Shown: piece by piece, positions 1-5,844 of the stretch
Layout: each line of letters starts with the position of its first letter
Numbering within the stretch: the stretch's first letter is position 1
Source: Verrucomicrobiota bacterium
GTDB taxonomy: Bacteria > Verrucomicrobiota > Verrucomicrobiia > Chthoniobacterales > UBA10450
DNA length: 8,231 nt
Assembly: GCA_003219355.1 (NCBI GenBank)
Contig: QHOQ01000119.1
Coordinates: 2,833 to 11,063 of the forward strand
Direction of reading: 5' to 3'
The notes under the pieces: generated by a model
The model's database searches: none
Seen by the model: the letters and a program-made list of their open reading frames with translations, nothing else
What the model was told of the DNA's origin: nothing
Made by a program: the position numbers and the translations under genes

Positions 1-170
1 GCTACCTCTCAGATTTGAGTGATCCGGAAATGCTCGCCGATCTGGTCGCCTCAACTTTCGTGAGCGATGCCCTCCGCCGGCAACGCGTTCTGGAAGAGCT
101 TTCCCTAAATCAGCGGCTGCGTCTCGTGATCCAATATTTGCGCGAAGAAAGTGGCAGCGGGACCGCGTAA
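1..170 (+). CDS. LON substrate-binding domain protein, C-terminal fragment (5' end outside window)
   Basis: The reading frame is open from base 3 to a TAA at 168-170 and gives 55 residues. The segment SDPEMLADLVAS, followed by RRQRVLEELSLNQRLRLVIQYL, matches the end of the N-terminal LON domain (PF02190). There, an 'LaDlvAs' helix is followed by a 'rQ.lLE.ldv..RL..v...L' helix. The chain stops about 15 residues after that helix, so this is probably a short stand-alone LON-domain protein of about 200 residues, not a full Lon protease, whose AAA+ domain would follow. Such proteins are thought to bind substrates, but their precise role is poorly known. It converges on the dgt gene, with 52 bases between the two stop codons. 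The domain family is fairly sure; the full architecture cannot be seen. Confidence 0.7.
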   Translation, partial: YLSDLSDPEMLADLVASTFVSDALRRQRVLEELSLNQRLRLVIQYLREESGSGTA

Positions 171-190
171 TAGAAATGAAGTAGTGGAAC

Positions 191-224
191 AGCGGAGCTA
201 TAGATGTCCGTCGATCCCTCCGCT
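191..224. terminator. weak inverted repeat between convergent stop codons
   Basis: AGCGGAG at 191-197 and CTCCGCT at 218-224 form a perfect 7-bp stem around a 20-base loop. It lies between the convergent LON-domain and dgt genes and covers two bases of the dgt stop codon. Its position suits a two-way terminator. The loop is long and neither strand has a T-tract after the stem, so this is only a candidate. Confidence 0.2.
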
Positions 225-1401
225 ATTCCGGCTTCATCCGTGCGTATTCCTCCATCAAATATCGATCGGTCATTCCGGCGATGTAATCGCAGACTGTCCG
301 ATGCAGCCCTTCCGCTTCAATCCTTTTTGTGGCCGCCTCGCCAAGGCGGTCTGGGTCGACAACGTACGCTTCGAAAACTTTCCTCAGCATCTCACATGCT
401 CGCCGGTTGACCGCGGCCACGCGGGGATGGTAGTAAACATTCTCATATAAAAAGCGTCGCAACTCGCGGTTGGCTTCCAATAAGTAATCGCTGTAGCGAA
501 TCAGCGGCGCTTGTTGCTTGCGCACTTCATCTGCGCTTTGCACCCCAGCATCGACAATCGATTGCGCGCTGGTGGTAACGACGTCCTGGACCTCCACGTC
601 GATGATGTCGCGAATGATAAGTTTGTGAAGTTCGGGTTCGCGGGCCCCGGGATAACGCGCAAGGACCGCGCGATGGCTTCGTTGCCACACCGCATCTTCT
701 TCCAGTTGCGGCGCGCTCAAGATTTCAAAATCGACTGCATCGTCGAGATCGTGACTGTAATAAGTAATCTCGTCCGCCAGGTTCGCGATCTGCGCTTCTA
801 GTGATGGACAACGATACTTCTCTTCTGCTGGCGTGGGAGGATCATAGAAGGCCTGGTGTTTTCGCAAACCTTCACGCACTTCGAAGGTCAAGTTCAATCC
901 AGCAAAATTCGGATACGCGCTTTCGAGCAGTTCCACCACACGTAAGCTTTGCCGGTTATGATCAAAGCTACCGTGGGCTCGCATACATTCGGCCAGCATC
1001 TCTTCGCCGGAATGGCCGAAGGGCGGATGCCCGAGATCATGTGCGAGCGCGATCGCTTCCGCCAGATCCTCATTCAGCGATAACGACCGCGCAATTGTCC
1101 GGCTGATCGACGCGACCTCGATCGAATGCGTCAAACGCGTGCGCAAATGATCGCCGGTCCCGTTCAGGAAAACCTGGGTCTTGTATTCCAGCCGGCGGAA
1201 GGCACGGGAGTGAATGATCCGTGCTCGATCACGCTGAAATTCCGTGCGGTATGCATGACTCGGTTCACGATATTTTCGGCCACGTGAATCGCCAGATTTT
1301 TGCGCGAACGAGGCGAGCACGCGTCGTTCATCGGTCTCCATTTGCTCACGAAGTTTCCAGCCGCCGCGCGAAATCGCAGCCGGTGCGGATTCCGTGCTCA
1401 C
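223..1401 (-). CDS. dgt: deoxyguanosinetriphosphate triphosphohydrolase-like protein (HD superfamily)
   Basis: This is a predicted dNTP triphosphohydrolase, which in the family cleaves dGTP (and often other dNTPs) to the nucleoside plus triphosphate and so affects dNTP pools. Numbering from the GTG at 1401 (392 residues, normal for the family), the N-terminal block has DSRGRKY, then YRTEFQRDRARIIHSRAFRRLEYKTQVF, which is cited here by its ends, DSRGRKY and EYKTQVF. The HD metal site follows: His92 in RLTHSIEV, His121-Asp122 in ALAHDLGHPPFGHSGE, and an aspartate in the HDLDD segment near 217-221. Three starts are possible. A TTG at 1449 lies inside the upstream gene. The GTG at 1401 follows the upstream stop by 7 bases. 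The ATG at 1341 would drop the REQ residues that align with the usual REELE-type N-terminus. I prefer GTG 1401. The gene is probably co-transcribed with the small membrane protein gene before it. Family assignment is very secure; the actual substrate is not shown. Confidence 0.93.
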   Translation of the reverse strand: MSTESAPAAISRGGWKLREQMETDERRVLASFAQKSGDSRGRKYREPSHAYRTEFQRDRARIIHSRAFRRLEYKTQVFLNGTGDHLRTRLTHSIEVASISRTIARSLSLNEDLAEAIALAHDLGHPPFGHSGEEMLAECMRAHGSFDHNRQSLRVVELLESAYPNFAGLNLTFEVREGLRKHQAFYDPPTPAEEKYRCPSLEAQIANLADEITYYSHDLDDAVDFEILSAPQLEEDAVWQRSHRAVLARYPGAREPELHKLIIRDIIDVEVQDVVTTSAQSIVDAGVQSADEVRKQQAPLIRYSDYLLEANRELRRFLYENVYYHPRVAAVNRRACEMLRKVFEAYVVDPDRLGEAATKRIEAEGLHRTVCDYIAGMTDRYLMEEYARMKPE

Positions 1402-1408
1402 ATTGGAA

Positions 1409-1738
1409 TTATTCGTTGTCTTCTGCGTTTGGCGAGTCTGGAGTTTCAATTTGGGAAAGCTTATCGCGCAAGGTTCTTTGCGTTTTCCGCGCCTCTATTC
1501 TCAGCATTAGCAAATCAAAAACCGACAGTAAAAGGGCCGTCAGCGTAAGCCACGCGCACGCGATCCAAAATAGAATGAACCAACCGGGATGGTCGCGCGG
1601 ATTCAACGATGGTTGCAAAAATGTCGACCCGCAGAACAAAAAGATGAGCGCAATGACGAGCATAACAAACATTGTCTTGCGCCGCATGCTTTGATCGCCA
1701 ATGACGCTGCGCGTCGCGTGAATCACAAACCGGATCAT
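1409..1738 (-). CDS. small membrane protein with two predicted helices
   Basis: I do not recognise this family. From the ATG at 1738 it is 109 residues. A basic N-terminus (MIRFVIHATRSVIGDQSMRRK) precedes a hydrophobic segment at about 22-40. A short polar loop with Pro and Asp (QPSLNPRDHPG) leads to a second hydrophobic stretch at about 53-79. The end is a charged, probably helical tail, RIEARKTQRTLRDKLSQIE, then an acidic terminus. Arg and Lys flank helix 1 on its N-terminal side and helix 2 on its C-terminal side, which suggests both ends face the cytoplasm. An internal ATG at 1687 would give a 92-residue version that keeps both helices. The open frame continues upstream to 1879, but that part has no hydrophobic or conserved character and would overlap the divergent methyltransferase start. 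The stop is 7 bases before the likely dgt start, so the pair looks like a small operon. Confidence 0.7.
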   Translation of the reverse strand: MIRFVIHATRSVIGDQSMRRKTMFVMLVIALIFLFCGSTFLQPSLNPRDHPGWFILFWIACAWLTLTALLLSVFDLLMLRIEARKTQRTLRDKLSQIETPDSPNAEDNE

Positions 1739-1850
1739 GCGCAAAGTGGTTCTCAGTGGAATTGTTCCATACGACCCAGTGGATTTGCTAGCGCATGCGT
1801 GCTCGCTATCTGTCGATTTACTATCTCGAAATTTCAAATCAAACCTGCCG
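1739..1850. promoter_or_regulatory. divergent intergenic region between the membrane protein gene and the methyltransferase gene
   Basis: These 112 bases separate two divergent gene starts, so both promoters should lie here. On the plus strand the best sigma-70-like pair I see is TTGCTA (1785-1790), 16 bases, then TATCTG (1807-1812). It matches consensus at only 4 of 6 and 3 of 6 positions. An 8-bp palindrome, CGCATGCG, lies in that spacer. Neither start has a Shine-Dalgarno sequence. The function is inferred from gene orientation only. Confidence 0.35.
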
Positions 1851-2870
1851 ATGAAACGTCCTAAAAAAGATCGAGTCACATTCGAACGTCTAATGCAATT
1901 TGGTTTCGCTTACGCGCCACCGCTCATTATTGGCGCAGCCGCCAGTAATGAAGTTTTCGATTCACTTCAAAGCGGCGCGAAAACAGTCGAGGAGGTCAGT
2001 CAGGAAACAGGTGCTTCCATACGCGGCCTGCGCGCGATCATGGGCGCGCTCGTCGGCCTCGAACTTTTAAAGAAAGATGGACGTCAAAGATATTCGCTCA
2101 CTCCTGAAAGTGAAGCATTTCTCGTAAGCAACAGACCTGGCGCGCTCGCCGGTTTCTTCAGCCTAAACGTGACGCAGCTTGTGTCGAAGTGGTTACAGCT
2201 AAGCGATGTCGTCCGCTCCGGCCGGCCAGCGCAGACCGTGAATCAAGAGGGCCAAGGCACCGAATTCTTCTCCGGCTTGCTCGAAAATATCATTCCGATG
2301 AGTTACGCCACGGCGCAGACGCTTGCCGATCATTTGAAACTCGCGAAGACGAAAAATGAAATACGCGTCCTCGATCTTGCCGCCGGCTCGGGAATTTGGG
2401 GAATTGTGCTCGCGCAAAATTCTCGGAACGTGCAAGTCACTGCGGTCGATTGGGCCGGAATGATTCCGACGACCAAACGCATCACGCGGAGATTCGGCGT
2501 GACCGATCGCTTCAAATTCATCGAGGGCGACCTGCAGGAAGCGAATTTCGGAGATGGTTACGACATCGCAACGCTCGGCCACATTTTGCATAGCGAAGGC
2601 GAGGAAAGGAGTCGGAGACTATTGAAGAAAACTTTCGCAGCGCTCAGATCTGGCGGCATCATCGCTATTGCCGAATGGCTCGTGAACGACGAACGGACCC
2701 AGCCGTTGCCCCCTCTAATGTTCGCCGTCCAAATGCTCGTGAATACGGAGAAAGGCGACACGTTCAGCTTCAGCGAAATCAAAGGATGGCTCAGAGAAGC
2801 GGGGTTCAAAAAGGCCCGATTACTGAAAGCACCCGGGCCTTCACCGCTAATTCTGGCAACAAAACCTTAA
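1851..2870 (+). CDS. SAM-dependent methyltransferase, O-methyltransferase type with N-terminal dimerisation domain
   Basis: This is a 339-residue class I methyltransferase with the layout of the plant/bacterial O-methyltransferase family (PF00891-like, as in CrtF and acetylserotonin methyltransferase relatives). Residues about 15-95 form the winged-helix dimerisation domain: PPLIIGAAASNEVFDSL, then TVEEVSQETGAS, and LELLKKDGRQRYSLTPESEAFL. The SAM-binding motif I is VLDLAAGSGIWG at about 173-184, followed by an acidic strand end, VTAVDW. The later motif GHILHSEGEE (about 243-252) stands where the family has its catalytic-region 'HDW'-like segment, then GGIIAIAEW. A C-terminal GFKKARLLKAPGPSPLI closes the fold. 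The ATG at 1851 begins MKRPKKDRVTFERLMQFGFAYAPPL, a natural start. The frame stays open upstream to 1737, but that part is unconserved in character and overlaps the divergent gene. The substrate is unknown: no biosynthetic cluster surrounds it. The DUF1232 gene follows 31 bases later and may be co-transcribed. Confidence 0.88.
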   Translation: MKRPKKDRVTFERLMQFGFAYAPPLIIGAAASNEVFDSLQSGAKTVEEVSQETGASIRGLRAIMGALVGLELLKKDGRQRYSLTPESEAFLVSNRPGALAGFFSLNVTQLVSKWLQLSDVVRSGRPAQTVNQEGQGTEFFSGLLENIIPMSYATAQTLADHLKLAKTKNEIRVLDLAAGSGIWGIVLAQNSRNVQVTAVDWAGMIPTTKRITRRFGVTDRFKFIEGDLQEANFGDGYDIATLGHILHSEGEERSRRLLKKTFAALRSGGIIAIAEWLVNDERTQPLPPLMFAVQMLVNTEKGDTFSFSEIKGWLREAGFKKARLLKAPGPSPLILATKP

Positions 2871-2880
2871 TCAAGAATCG

Positions 2881-2930
2881 GCTTCTCATTCGCGAAGCGA
2901 AATGCTTTCATCTCATCTGATGAGAAAAGC
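2881..2930 (+). promoter_or_regulatory. competing hairpins over the start of the DUF1232 gene
   Basis: TCTCATC at 2911-2917 is complementary to GATGAGA at 2919-2925. The stem continues, after a 2-base bulge, with GCTTT (2904-2908) against AAAGC (2926-2930). The same right arm can instead pair with GCTTCTCAT at 2881-2889, again with two unpaired A residues. A smaller hairpin, TTCGC-GAA-GCGAA (2889-2901), lies between. The arms cover both possible start codons (2902 and 2920). This could influence translation or end the upstream transcript; there is no T-tract. The structures are visible, but any function is speculation. Confidence 0.3.
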
Positions 2931-3363
2931 GAAAACGAAATCGCGCGCCGAAAGCCACGTTTCCTATCAGAAACCGGCCCTGCGCAGCGACGCGTTTGCC
3001 CGGGCGCTCAGCGAAGCAAAATTGTGTATCGCCGGTTCCGGCGGCCTGCGCTCGCTTTTTGAACGAGTCGCGAAAAAGGCGGCGTCGCTCCCCAGGCAGC
3101 CGTTCAAGGAAAATTGGCCGTATCTTCAGACGATGCTGCGGCTGGTCCGCGCGTACGAGCGCGGTGAATACCGCCAGGTTTCGAATGATGCTCTTATATG
3201 GATCGTAGCCGGTCTCAATTATTTGGTTGACCCGTTCGATTTAATTCCTGATGAGACCCCGTTCCTTGGCTTTGTCGATGACGCGACCGTGATCGAATTT
3301 GTGGCCGCTAAAACCCGGCAAAGCCTCGATGATTTCATGACGTGGGAAACCGCAGGTGCGTAG
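2902..3363 (+). CDS. DUF1232 (YkvA-like) protein
   Basis: The product is 153 residues from the ATG at 2902, or 147 from the ATG at 2920 (MRKAKTKSR). The diagnostic part is at about residues 97-131: ALIWIVAGLNYLVDPFDLIPD followed by ETPFLGFVDDATVI. This is the DUF1232 signature, with the D-P-x-D-L-I-P-D turn and the downstream G-F-x-D-D. The family is a small, widespread, often membrane-associated helical protein of unknown biochemical role (B. subtilis YkvA is a member). The first about 35 residues are basic and probably unstructured. Residues 40-90 are amphipathic helical sequence. It lies 31 bases after the methyltransferase gene on the same strand and converges on pdhC with 93 bases between. 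Family assignment is secure; function is unknown, and the start choice is uncertain because both ATGs lack a Shine-Dalgarno sequence. Confidence 0.85.
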   Translation: MLSSHLMRKAKTKSRAESHVSYQKPALRSDAFARALSEAKLCIAGSGGLRSLFERVAKKAASLPRQPFKENWPYLQTMLRLVRAYERGEYRQVSNDALIWIVAGLNYLVDPFDLIPDETPFLGFVDDATVIEFVAAKTRQSLDDFMTWETAGA

Positions 3364-3419
3364 TGCCTCGTGTTACTCAGCCGATCAGGTCACGCCAATT
3401 TTCAAGCCCGTTAGCTCAC

Positions 3420-3436
3420 GTGGACACCTTGTCCGC
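3420..3436. terminator. short hairpin between convergent DUF1232 and pdhC genes
   Basis: GGACA (3422-3426), a 3-base loop, and TGTCC (3430-3434) form a 5-bp stem. An extra outer G-C pair can form across a mismatch. It lies in the 93-base convergent gap, where terminators for both genes are expected. No T-tract follows on either strand, so intrinsic termination is not well supported. Nothing else stands out in this gap. Confidence 0.2.
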
Positions 3437-3456
3437 ACAAGATCTCCAACGCTCCT

Positions 3457-4809
3457 TCAAACCAACAAGAGCGCGGGATTCTCGAGCAAATGACGGAGTT
3501 CTTTTAGGTATGCCGCGCCGAGAGCCCCGTCGACCACGCGATGATCGCAGCTCATCGTGATTGTCATGCGATGGCCGGCGACGATTTGGTCACCATCGTC
3601 GATTATCGGTGTCTTTGTGATCCTGCCGACCGCAAGGATGAAACCTTGCGGCGGATTGATGACTGCTGAAAAACTGTCGACTCCCATGCCGCCAAGATTT
3701 GAAACGGTGAATGTACCGCCTTGAAATTCTTCCGGCTTCATCCGTTTGTTGCGCGCCCGGTGCGCGAGGTCTTTTACCGCTTCGCTGATTTCGCGAAGCG
3801 ATTTGTTTTGCGCCGCGCGAACGACAGGCGTCAATAGCCCATCTTCAATCGCGACCGCAATGCCGAGATCGACATCGGCGTACTGGACAATTGCATCGCC
3901 ATCGAAAGACGCATTTACTCTTGGCACTTTGACTGCGGCTTCGACCGCTGCCTTCAAAACGAAATCGTTGACAGTGATTTTCGATGCTTCCGCTCCTTCG
4001 CCGGCGGACTTCAATTCCTCGCGCGCGGCCATGAGCGGGCCAGCGTCGATATCGATGTTGAGATAGAAATGCGGAACCGGGCCAAGGCTTTCGACGAGGC
4101 GTTGCGCAATAATCTTGCGCATGCCGGAGAGCTGAATCCGTGCGCTCTCGCCAGCCTTGATCGAGGGGGCGGGAACTTTTTGCGCAGCGCCTTTTGATTT
4201 CGCCGCCGCACGCACATCGGTTTCCGTCACGCGACCATCCGGCCCTGTGCCTTTCACACCCGAAAGATCGACCCCGAGCTCGGCAGCGATTCGTCGCGCG
4301 ACAGGCGACGCTCTCACACGCGCTTCTTCTCTCTGTGGTGGCAGCCGTGTCGGCTGCGCAGGCGGCACGCCTGCCTCTACAGCTTTCTCTTTCTTTTCCT
4401 TCTTCGGCTCGCCTTTCTCAGGCTCTCTTTTTGGCTCTTCTTTCTTCTCCTCCTTTTTCTCCGGCTCCTTTTTTGCTTCCTCTTTCTCAGGCTTCGCTTT
4501 CTCTTCTTCCTTCTCCTCTTCGACTTCCGGTTTTTCCTCTTTCCCTTTTTCCTCTTTCTTGGGCGCCTCCTCTCCTTCGCCACCGATGAACGCGATCTTG
4601 TCGCCGACGTTTACCTTGCCGCCTTCTTCGACATAAATTTCACTAAGCGTTCCGTCCTCGGGCGACTCCCATTCCATGGTCGCCTTATCGGTCTCGATTT
4701 CGGCGAGCACTTCGCCGGCTGAAACTGTGTCACCCTTCTTCTTCTTCCACACCACAAGAGTGCCCTCGGTCATCGTGTCGCTCAGTTTAGGCATCTGAAT
4801 CTCAGGCAT
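3457..4809 (-). CDS. pdhC: pyruvate dehydrogenase E2, dihydrolipoamide acetyltransferase
   Basis: E2 forms the core of the pyruvate dehydrogenase complex and moves the acetyl group from E1 to CoA through its lipoyl arm. Domains of the 450-residue chain run as follows. The single lipoyl domain, about 2-78, has the lipoylated Lys42 in EIETDKATME. A linker spans about 79-163. The peripheral subunit-binding domain, about 165-200, reads RASPVARRIAAELGV then GTGPDGRVTETDV. The catalytic domain, about 224-450, has the active-site His423 and Asp427 in SCDHRVVDG. The N-terminus MPEIQMPKLSDTMTEG is a textbook lipoyl-domain start, so the ATG at 4809 is sure. Linkers in this family are usually Ala/Pro-rich; here residues 84-143 are almost entirely Glu, Lys and Pro. 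An unlike segment, VEAGVPPAQPTRLPPQ (144-159), is coded by a palindromic element (see findings). It is the third gene of the pdh run, 51 bases after pdhB. A different 2-oxo acid specificity is possible, but pyruvate is most likely given the E1 partners. Confidence 0.93.
   Translation of the reverse strand: MPEIQMPKLSDTMTEGTLVVWKKKKGDTVSAGEVLAEIETDKATMEWESPEDGTLSEIYVEEGGKVNVGDKIAFIGGEGEEAPKKEEKGKEEKPEVEEEKEEEKAKPEKEEAKKEPEKKEEKKEEPKREPEKGEPKKEKKEKAVEAGVPPAQPTRLPPQREEARVRASPVARRIAAELGVDLSGVKGTGPDGRVTETDVRAAAKSKGAAQKVPAPSIKAGESARIQLSGMRKIIAQRLVESLGPVPHFYLNIDIDAGPLMAAREELKSAGEGAEASKITVNDFVLKAAVEAAVKVPRVNASFDGDAIVQYADVDLGIAVAIEDGLLTPVVRAAQNKSLREISEAVKDLAHRARNKRMKPEEFQGGTFTVSNLGGMGVDSFSAVINPPQGFILAVGRITKTPIIDDGDQIVAGHRMTITMSCDHRVVDGALGAAYLKELRHLLENPALLLV
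4340..4375. repeat. REP-like double palindrome inside the pdhC linker
   Basis: Two perfect hairpins stand back to back with no spacer: GCAGCCG-TGT-CGGCTGC (4341-4357) and GCAGGCG-GCA-CGCCTGC (4358-4374). Each has a 7-bp stem and a 3-base loop, and they are flanked by an outer G (4340) and C (4375) that can pair. The outer arms GGCAG and CTGCC are also complementary, so the element as a whole can fold as a cruciform. It is GC-rich and sits in a strongly purine/pyrimidine-biased tract. The structure is read directly. That it is a member of a dispersed genomic repeat family is an inference, since only one copy is in the window. Confidence 0.7.
4381..4575 (-). repeat. polypurine tract coding the Glu/Lys-rich linker of E2
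   Basis: On the coding (minus) strand this stretch is dominated by GAA, GAG, AAG and AAA codons, giving a long run of A and G; the plus strand is correspondingly C/T-rich. It codes residues about 79-143 of E2, with imperfect repeated units such as KKEEPK, REPEKGEPKKEK and KPEKEEAKKEPEK. Repeat-driven length change is likely between strains. Confidence 0.6.
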
Positions 4810-4815
4810 GTGATT

Positions 4816-4847
4816 CGTTGAAACGTTAAATCGTTGAACGGTTGAAG
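4816..4847. repeat. four-unit 8-bp tandem repeat between pdhB and pdhC
   Basis: Four successive 8-base units read CGTTGAAA, CGTTAAAT, CGTTGAAC and GGTTGAAG on the plus strand (core GTTgAA). They fill most of the 51-base gap between the pdhB stop and the pdhC start and end 6 bases before the pdhC start codon, where a ribosome-binding site would be expected. A 7-base direct repeat, GACGATC, follows at 4849-4862 and runs into the pdhB stop. No Shine-Dalgarno sequence is present. Confidence 0.6.
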
Positions 4848-4860
4848 TGACGATCGACGA

Positions 4861-5844
4861 TCACGCGTAACAAACTTTCTTCACGGCCGCGATCAATTTA
4901 TCCGCATTCGGCAGGACGGCTTTTTCGAGCCGCTCGTTGTAAGGCATCGGCACATCTTTTTGGGATACGCGTAGGATCGGCGCATCGAGCTCATCAAAAA
5001 TATTTTCTTGAATCCGATAACACACTTCCGCGCCAACTCCGCAGAACGGTCGGTCCTGTTCAACAATCACGACGCGATGCGTTTTCGCGACTGAATCGAA
5101 AATCGCCTTTTCATCCAGGGGTTTGATCGAGCGAAGGTCGACAATCTCCGCGGAGATGTCCTCTTCTTCCAACTTTGCCGCTGTCGCAAGCGCGAGCCGA
5201 ACAGTCTGCGCATAACAGACGATCGAGACATCGCTGCCTTCGCGCTTCACCTCGGCGCGCCCGAGCGGAATGAGAAGTTCCTCATCCGGCGGCTCGACCA
5301 TTCCTTTCGAGCTGTAAAGAAGTTCCGCTTCCAAGACGAGCACCGGATTGTTGTCGCGCACAGCTGTTTTCAACAAGCCTTTCGCGTCACGTGGGGTAGC
5401 GGGCGTGCAAATTTTCAAGCCGGGCGAGTTGGCATAGAGCGGTTCGGTGGCATGCGAATGGGTCGCGCCAAGTTGATGCGCGGGCCCGTTCGGCCCGCGA
5501 AATGTGATGGGAATGTTGAACTGTCCACCCGACATCGTGAACATGTTTGGGGCGTTGTTCACAACCTGGTCAAACGCGACCAGTGAAAAGCTAAACGTCA
5601 TGAACTCAATAATCGGCCGCAATCCGACCATCGCGGCGCCAACGCCCAGGCCCGCGAATCCGTTTTCGCTAATCGGAGTGTCGATGATGCGTCTTGGCCC
5701 GAACCGCTCGAGCAAGCCCTGGCTCACTTTGTAAGCGCCATTGTATTCCGCAACCTCTTCGCCCATGAGGAAAACATCCGGGTCGCGCTCCAGCTCCTCC
5801 GCGAGCGCTTCATTGAGCGCCTGACGATAGGTAATTTCCCTCAC
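4861..5844 (-). CDS. pdhB: pyruvate dehydrogenase E1 component, beta subunit
   Basis: This is the beta chain of the alpha2beta2 E1 enzyme, which decarboxylates pyruvate with thiamine diphosphate and passes the two-carbon unit to lipoyl-E2. The 327-residue length is normal for the family. The N-terminal pyrimidine-binding domain shows FLMGEEVAEYNGAYKVSQGL (20-44 region), IIDTPISENGFAGLGVGAAM (53-72, with Glu60), and EFMTFSFSLVAFDQVVNNAPN. GPNGPAHQLGATHSHATEPLYANSPGLKI (cited by its parts GPNGPAHQLG and THSHATEP) carries the conserved histidine His129. The C-terminal transketolase domain (about 200-327) has IVDLRSIKPLD and VIVEQDRPFCGVGAEV. The start is GTG at 5844, overlapping the pdhA stop as GTGA, so translation is probably coupled. 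A GGGG run about 9 bases upstream is the nearest thing to a Shine-Dalgarno sequence here. The THSHATEP segment differs from the AQHSQ-type sequence common in this family. Identification is secure. Confidence 0.94.
   Translation of the reverse strand: MREITYRQALNEALAEELERDPDVFLMGEEVAEYNGAYKVSQGLLERFGPRRIIDTPISENGFAGLGVGAAMVGLRPIIEFMTFSFSLVAFDQVVNNAPNMFTMSGGQFNIPITFRGPNGPAHQLGATHSHATEPLYANSPGLKICTPATPRDAKGLLKTAVRDNNPVLVLEAELLYSSKGMVEPPDEELLIPLGRAEVKREGSDVSIVCYAQTVRLALATAAKLEEEDISAEIVDLRSIKPLDEKAIFDSVAKTHRVVIVEQDRPFCGVGAEVCYRIQENIFDELDAPILRVSQKDVPMPYNERLEKAVLPNADKLIAAVKKVCYA

Noticed and set aside
1402..1449. TTG start of dgt at 1449
   Set aside because: It would overlap the upstream gene by 41 bases and add a Thr/Asn/Gln-rich stretch not usual in the family. 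The GTG at 1401 is simpler, although I cannot prove it.
1221..1694. 157-codon plus-strand open frame antisense to dgt and the small membrane gene
   Set aside because: The opposite strand holds a clear HD-family enzyme and a two-helix protein; this frame has no domain character and spans two genes.
1785..1812. TTGCTA-16-TATCTG as the methyltransferase promoter
   Set aside because: It matches consensus at only 4 and 3 of 6 positions, no better than chance in a 112-base region, so it is mentioned but not called as a separate promoter.
1737..1850. N-terminal extension of the methyltransferase by 38 residues
   Set aside because: The extension overlaps the divergent gene's start by two bases and has no conserved character. 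The ATG at 1851 starts a typical dimerisation domain.
1739..1879. N-terminal extension of the small membrane protein to base 1879
   Set aside because: It would run through the intergenic region and the methyltransferase start; the part before 1738 is polar and unremarkable.
4157..4636. Long plus-strand open frames rich in Ser/Phe or Leu/Pro opposite pdhC
   Set aside because: They are the mirror of the polypurine Glu/Lys linker. The low-complexity composition follows from the C/T-rich complement, and there is no start context or recognisable domain.
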